A stretch of DNA of 13,076 nt from Saccoglossus kowalevskii (lineage: Eukaryota > Hemichordata > Enteropneusta > Harrimaniidae): contig NW_003109084.1 of assembly GCF_000003605.2 (NCBI RefSeq), forward strand, positions 666,328 to 679,403, written 5' to 3'. Numbering within the stretch: the stretch's first letter is position 1; each line of letters starts with the position of its first letter. The position numbers were made by a program, and so were the translations under genes. Below the pieces are notes generated by a model. That model was not told where the DNA came from, made no database searches, and was given only the letters and a program-made list of their open reading frames with translations. Shown piece by piece: positions 8,700 through 13,076 of this stretch.

Positions 8700-9845
8700 A
8701 CAGAAATACATTGAAAATACTGAACTATTTAATCCTTTTATGGAAAATGATGCCATGAGTTTCTTGTGAATATATTTGACATATTAGAACATTATGACGT
8801 AAACAGTAATAATATGCCAGTAAATACAACTGTACTTAACAAAGTATATTTATGGGTATCTATAATAACAAATAAATCAAAACACTGCATATCAGAATGT
8901 CAGACTGCTTACTGTTTTACAACTTCCTATCACATATTCTAGTAATAGTGAACCATTTCCTATTTCACATTACCTTAATGATTATTTTAGCTATTCTGGA
9001 GTAAAATAAAATCAACAAAATTGATGAAAGCAGAACATCACAAAATCACCCCCCCCCCCCAAAAAAAAATGCACTAGGTACAGAAAAATGGTCGAGTCGG
9101 CTAATGGTAGTAGTCAACAGTAAGAATATACAGTTCCAGCGATAGCAAGACAATATTGTATCAAGAACTATCATGCTATACATATGAATAATTGGTACAG
9201 CAATCTGATTGACCAAGCAAGACAAGAAATCATCGATTTGTACTTTGTCAAGGCAGTGGGAATGTAACTAACTGATTTTCTTTTCTTTTTAGTAGTCAGG
9301 GATATAAATTATTACCAAAATATCTGCTATGTATTGACAAACGCCAACTCAGGCTAGTCCTAAAGTATTTTAAATTGATGGTTTACAAACTTGTAGTGAC
9401 CACAAGAGGTGTGTTAACAACACTGAAATTGTCATTCATAAAGAGAGAGTATTAAAATGTTATCTGCATCACAGTTAGTTAGGCAAAACATTATTTGGTC
9501 TTGCACATATGGGATGTTGCTCTGTGGAAGGAACTGCATTTCTTTAAACAAGACGAATTTCAGTCAACCATTTTGAATTTCATGGTGCCAAAAATGCATG
9601 CATGTTTTTTCCCGATGTGATATCTGATACATGTGGGAAGTTTGAGCATGATCTGTCTGGGCAAGTTGAATATATGAAACAGAAACTGCATTCTTTGAAA
9701 ATAAATGGCTATTTTGAGCCTAATCCAAAAAATAAAATAACCAAGACATTTCATTCAAGGGATGTACCATGCCGGAATGCACATGCACAGAGCCTAAAAC
9801 AAGTGTCAAGTAATGTGCTGCACTGAATGTGCATTAAATGTATAC
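8700..9845. other. No gene recognised
   Basis: AT-rich DNA. It would be intron if the HECT exon and the exon at 9846-9961 belong to one gene. A plus frame of 91 codons (about 9550-9826) has a protein-like middle (NACMFFPDVISDTCGKFEHD), but this length is expected by chance and I recognise nothing. Confidence 0.4.
9049..9069 (+). repeat. C12-A9 homopolymer junction
   Basis: Twelve C directly followed by nine A. Simple sequence, prone to length error in sequencing. Confidence 0.9.
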
Positions 9846-9961
9846 CTCAGGATGGCCTCTGTGTCCACACGACCAACGAGTGTTGTTCGCTTTCTGGGTG
9901 GCAGTGGTGCTCGCGAACATCCACTAGTCGTGTGGTGACTCGTATTTGCTAGTCCTATGCC
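9846..9961 (-). CDS. Candidate internal exon, Ser/Pro/Arg-rich, unknown
   Basis: A 116-base block on the minus strand lies between a classic acceptor (TTTTTTTAACAG) and a CTGAG/GTATAC donor. Only one frame is open: GIGLANTSHHTTSGCSRAPL, then PPRKRTTLVGRVDTEAIL. It enters in phase 0 and leaves in phase 2. GC content is about half, clearly higher than the surroundings. The phase-0 entry matches the exit of the microexon at 10499-10531. It lies upstream of the HECT exon on the same strand, but the phases (2 out, 1 expected in) do not join directly, so at least one more exon would be needed. I do not recognise a domain. Most of the block is also a large imperfect hairpin, so the composition may reflect that rather than coding. 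Confidence 0.4.
9865..9935. repeat. Large imperfect hairpin (about 25-bp arms, 22-base loop)
   Basis: The left arm, 9865-9890, begins CCACACGAC and ends GTTCGC. The right arm, 9913-9935, is its imperfect reverse complement, beginning GCGAAC and ending GTCGTGTGG. The outer 9 and inner 6-7 bases pair perfectly, and the middle carries a few mismatches and a 3-base bulge. The loop is 9891-9912. The arms are much richer in GC than the flanks. Confidence 0.75.
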
Positions 9962-10498
9962 CTGTTAAAAAAATACACAAAATAGAAGAAAAAAATATGG
10001 AGTGATTATAGTTTCCTCACTAAGAGCAAAATTCTACTAGTATAATGCAAGAAGAAAATTCATGTTCTAGAATTGAAAATCCAAAACACTTTGTCATTTT
10101 TTTAACAATACATTGGGATATATGTATGCTAAATATTGAAAGAACATATGTATATTCTGTGCACCTGTTAAATATTTTATTTTAGCTGGACTTCAATTTT
10201 ACTTGGTAGAAGTTTATTTTCACTGATTTTTGATTTGTTGAATGCAAAAGGAATAGGCACTGTCACTAGATTTTATTTATCAGTTTGTGGTGAAGCAGCC
10301 TCTCCAACTAATTTTATAACATATAATACACAATTTCAGGCATACATAGATGCATGTAGCAGATAGATATAAATGTCTACCCAAAAGCCTAAAGTTTGCA
10401 GTTTCAGGATGGGTTGTCATTACGTGGCAGTGCAGATAACTCATCCACTTTAGATCTATATTGTAATAGTCTATTGATAATTCATAAATAATTCTTAC

Positions 10499-10531
10499 CT
10501 TTCCCATCACACAAGCGTGTTGGACATGGAC
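10499..10531 (-). CDS. Candidate 33-base microexon
   Basis: On the minus strand a T11 tract leads to CCCAAAAG (acceptor). The block then runs 33 bases and ends GGGAAAG/GTAAGAAT, a strong donor. In the frame that joins the exon at 9961 without a stop it codes VHVQHACVMGK. A second frame (CPTRLCDGK) is also open but would put the next exon in a closed frame. The evidence is only splice-site quality plus phase agreement, so this is a modest call. Confidence 0.27.
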
Positions 10532-10693
10532 CTTTTGGGAGTAAAAAAAAAAAATACTTTTAGACGTTTAATTTAGAAGAAACCCCAATTCACCACCGAA
10601 ACAATGGTTTATGCTAAGTTACGATCTCATATTCAAACACTTGGGTCAAACTTTGGTAAACCAAAACCTCTAATAAAACCCAATTCTGCGGTT

Positions 10694-10855
10694 TTAATGT
10701 CTAGAAAATAGACAGTAGGTCCCAGGACGGCCGCATGAATTTGCATGAAAACTGCAGTTCAAACCACTCTTATTCACACCCTCCAAATTGTTATTTTTAG
10801 GATTGACAGGGTTATCTTTACCGTTATGTAGACTTTCAAGACCAAATTGTTGTCC
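10694..10855 (-). CDS. Candidate terminal exon, Asn-rich, unknown
   Basis: After a CATTTCAG acceptor, exactly 54 codons run in phase 0 to a TAA at 10694-10696: GQQFGLESLHNGKDNPVN, then HANSCGRPGTYCLFSRH. The composition (Asn, Gly, Cys) is more protein-like than the flanks. However, open runs this long are common by chance in the window, there is no polyadenylation signal close downstream, and I recognise no domain. Confidence 0.18.
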   Translation of the reverse strand, partial: GQQFGLESLHNGKDNPVNPKNNNLEGVNKSGLNCSFHANSCGRPGTYCLFSRH

Positions 10856-10859
10856 CTGA

Positions 10860-11390
10860 AATGTGATGATTTATTTGAGAGTGAGCTGGCTTTTACAACT
10901 GCATGTCGCCTAAAAAAAACACACTCTTCCAAATACCAGTGAAAAGAGTGCTGAAAGAGTTCTGAATAAATTGTTTTGCTTTGATAAACTGTTACGCTTG
11001 AGAGCTAGGACGTGAATCAATCCAGATTGTTTATTAAGCCGAATAATGGACACGTGTCACTGCATGGTAGGTAATACATTACGTACACTGCTGCATCCTA
11101 GCCATTACTACTGTTGGGCGTTAAATTTTCCCAAAAAAATTCAGGAGTGATTTTCGCTAAATTCGAAAAACAAATGCAGCGTACGTCATGTTTTATTCCA
11201 ATTTGCTGGTGACAAAGAATAAAACAAAAACAAATTAAATGCACTCGTGCCAAACAAACCTACTGTAAACGTTTAATAAAGGCAACAAGACTGTCTATAA
11301 AAAATGAGCCCTAACAGCGTCGCTGTCGAGTGAAGCTTATAGTATTACTGATTTTCTGTCGGCGTCTGTTGTCAATTTTACATTTTCGAC
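10860..11390. other. No gene recognised; one TATA-like site
   Basis: No protein match. TATAAAAAA at 11296-11304 is followed on the plus strand by a short GC-richer segment (AACAGCGTCGCTGTCGAG). The spacing suits a core promoter, but no plus-strand gene is visible downstream, so I do not call it a promoter. Confidence 0.3.
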
Positions 11391-11680
11391 TTCTTCTTAA
11401 AAACCACAAATTACCTTGAATGATTCTTTCTCAGATTTGTTCATTTCGTGTGGATATGTTTAATTGTCTCATTTATAGCGAATATTTTTTGTAAAAACCC
11501 CATGTTCGATTGCTTAGGTCTACATGTAGAACTTACATATGTAATATCTATCTCAGATTTGTTCATTTCGTGATGATATCTTTAATTCTCTAATTGTTAA
11601 AAACCGCAAGTCTAATTGCTTTGATACTATACAACTTGTTCATTTTCTGATGATATCTTCAGTTCCTTAATTGAAATGTG
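11390..11680 (+). repeat. Diverged tandem repeat, three to four units
   Basis: CTCAGATTTGTTCATTTCGT is present exactly at 11430 and again at 11552 (offset 122). A third, more diverged copy (CTTGTTCATTTTCTGATGAT) starts at 11635. Each start is followed by GATAT..TTTAATT or a variant. Units also share an AAAACC(C/G)CA..T(C)ATTGC-like segment, first seen as AAAACCACAAATT at about 11398. Spacing falls from 122 to about 80, so unit lengths differ by internal gain or loss. Confidence 0.7.
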
Positions 11681-11689
11681 CATTGCTAA

Positions 11690-12170
11690 CAGCGGAGCTA
11701 TCTCAGCCGACAGGCTGCTAGTTTTGACATGTCTTCGCAGAAAACAATGTTATGATGAAATTAAGAAATTGATAATATTTTTATAACTCTTAGACTCTAC
11801 AAATTCAACATGTGTAATCTGATTTGAACTGACACCGGCACTAAACTAACTGTACTTGTACCAGTTATAGCTCCATGGACAAAGATATTTTACTGACCAT
11901 TCAGAGTATATATATAACATAATTTCATACTAATGAGCTTGAAATTCTATTGCATTTTTTCCTGTTTTGTTTCAAACATTGATTCACAATATAGGGTCTA
12001 TGGTTTCACTTGATTCATATATAATAATGAAATGAAATATATCAGACTATCTTGTCTGTAATTAATTGCAGATAGATTGAACAATTGTATTGACTTGTAT
12101 GACAATGCAGGTTTGTATAAAACTCCTCATTATTACCAATCACGGAAATAAATATAATTTTACTCATACT
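11690..12170. other. No gene recognised
   Basis: AT-rich DNA with scattered short stops in all frames and no motif, repeat or RNA gene that I can support. Confidence 0.45.
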
Positions 12171-12373
12171 TACAAATGACATAATGAATAAATAGATTTG
12201 TGGAACAATGTTTTTTCATTATTGAGCCTCATCATATGCATCTTATTTTTTTCTCCAGAAAGCCCTTTTGAATCTTTCTCGTTGAAAATGTATTGTAAGA
12301 AAAACTTAGATTTCTCTAATCTAAGCCTATGTGTCCCTGGTCTTTCTTTCTTTGTTATCTGTTGTTTGTTTGC

Positions 12374-12386
12374 GGGGGGGGGGGGG
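12374..12386 (+). repeat. Poly(G) run, 13 bases
   Basis: Thirteen G in a row. It lies inside the long minus-strand frame 12170-12718, where it reads as a Pro run. Its length is likely to be variable or misread. Confidence 0.9.
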
Positions 12387-12549
12387 TTAATGTGCTGTTC
12401 CTTGTGAATAGCGAGGTTCAGACCTATTACAAGTGTGCATATTCTAAGCCAAGCAGGTTTGAAAAGGGCTGGAAAGGCAGGCCAGGTGAACCCAATGTTA
12501 GAATACGAGATCGTTTCTTTATAATGATCTGTACAAGACAAAATTCTAC

Positions 12550-12720
12550 CTGAACTTTCTTGGTAGTTCAATGGTCCTGGACCAACCGGTGGACCTTCTG
12601 GTGATGGTTGTCTTTCATGGGATGGTTGATTAACTCTTTCACACCTTTTTTGGCCACGCAGACCAGATGGTCCTGGTAGGCCAGCCTGGCGTCCAGGTAT
12701 TGCCAGCAAGATGGGCATAA
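12550..12720 (-). CDS. Possible collagen-like or proline-rich exon
   Basis: A minus-strand block follows a TTTTAATAG acceptor and ends at a TTCAG/GTAGAA donor. It reads MPILLAIPGRQAGLPGPSGL, then RGQKRCERVNQPSHE and SPEGPPVGPGPLNYQES. GLPGPSGLRGQ has the Gly-X-Y rhythm of collagen for about four triplets, then becomes an irregular Pro-rich segment. The same frame stays open far beyond the donor, for 182 codons in total (to 12170), including a run of Pro made by the poly(G) tract and a Lys-rich tail. A frame this long is unlikely by chance, so either a longer exon or an interrupted collagen/linker is possible. With so few triplets the collagen label is tentative. The initiating role of the ATG at 12716-12718 is not established. 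Confidence 0.35.
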
Positions 12721-12779
12721 CTATTAAAATCTTGCTCAGTCAGAATTGACAAAGCAGCTACATTTTTCTAAATAGACAA

Positions 12780-13076
12780 AATTTGACTATGAATTTATAG
12801 CACTAATATGGTCAACCTTTGACCACCATGAATTGTGATTTATCATGATTGACCCAAACATGTCATGTCAATTGAATCTTGAATTTTGTTTTACTAAATA
12901 TAGTTCCGGATCCATTTCTCAGGCATGCCTGGATTGATCAAGTTCAAGTGTCATACATACATCATACATGTTGTACACACATGTATGCATGTTAGGTGGG
13001 TCAAGATCTGATTTAAGATGGGAGTATAACTTCCATCAAAGGTCAAAATTGCATCAAAATTGCACATATTCACCAT
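12780..13076. other. No gene recognised; short simple repeats
   Basis: Bases 12950-12995 are ACATACATCATACATGT-type simple sequence. Near the end, CAAAATTGCA occurs twice, 12 bases apart (about 13043-13064). I see nothing coding. Confidence 0.45.

Noticed and set aside
9550-9826. 91-codon plus-strand frame with FFPDVISDTCGKFEHD
   Set aside because: Protein-like, but about two frames of this length are expected by chance, and there are no splice sites or homologues that I recognise.
10620-10685. Minus-strand block QNWVLLEVLVYQSLTQVFEY after CTATTTTCTAG
   Set aside because: Possible exon by splice signals, but short, low in information and in conflict with the candidate terminal exon ending at 10694.
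11296-11304. TATA box on the plus strand
   Set aside because: TATAAAA is common in AT-rich DNA, and no gene is visible downstream.
1-13076. CRISPR array, bacterial operon, phage or antiphage system
   Set aside because: Spliced coding pieces, metazoan retroelement and transposase families and homopolymer runs point to an animal genome; no regularly spaced short repeats are present.

Overview
The window looks like a stretch of an animal nuclear genome, most likely an aquatic invertebrate. It is AT-rich (by eye about two-thirds A+T). Coding matches are split by GT..AG introns, homopolymer runs are common, and the recognisable protein fragments come from metazoan repeat families. I cannot name the species. 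There are no bacterial-style operons, no convincing tRNA or rRNA, and no complete intact gene.

Layout. Bases 1-1000 hold nothing I can call. Bases 1020-1950 (minus) are a 5'-truncated Penelope-like retroelement (PLE): end of the reverse transcriptase region, damaged GIY-YIG endonuclease, and a 3' tail that folds like a hammerhead ribozyme. Directly upstream on the same strand, 2005-2738 (minus) carries three broken exons of a P-element/THAP9-type transposase. Bases 3078-3325 (plus) may be the last two exons of an unrecognised gene, followed by a CCCGCCG-box repeat at 3388-3525. Bases 3618-4170 (minus) hold a long open frame of unknown origin. Bases 4706-4817 (minus) are a possible first exon. 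Bases 5031-5132 (plus) are an orphan exon that reads like the start of a P2X7-ballast-type cysteine-rich protein.

The best supported large feature is 6306-8200 (minus). It is a heavily damaged copy of a long uncharacterised protein family that I recall as multicopy in invertebrates and fish, with at least eight frame breaks or stops. Immediately upstream, 8221-8576 (minus) encodes the N-lobe half of a HECT-like domain. Further upstream on the same strand lie two spliced-looking pieces: an exon at 9846-9961 that contains a large imperfect hairpin, and an 11-codon microexon at 10499-10531. A weaker candidate lies at 10694-10855. Bases 11390-11680 are a diverged tandem repeat. Bases 12550-12720 (minus) may be a collagen-like exon inside a 182-codon open frame.

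Overall this reads as a repeat and transposon graveyard, possibly with parts of one or two host genes on the minus strand. I see no evidence of a functioning multi-gene system. The most interesting items are the hammerhead-like PLE tail, the nested P-element/PLE remains, the HECT fragment abutting the decayed family, and the hairpin exon. Family assignments rest on pattern recognition from memory and have not been searched.
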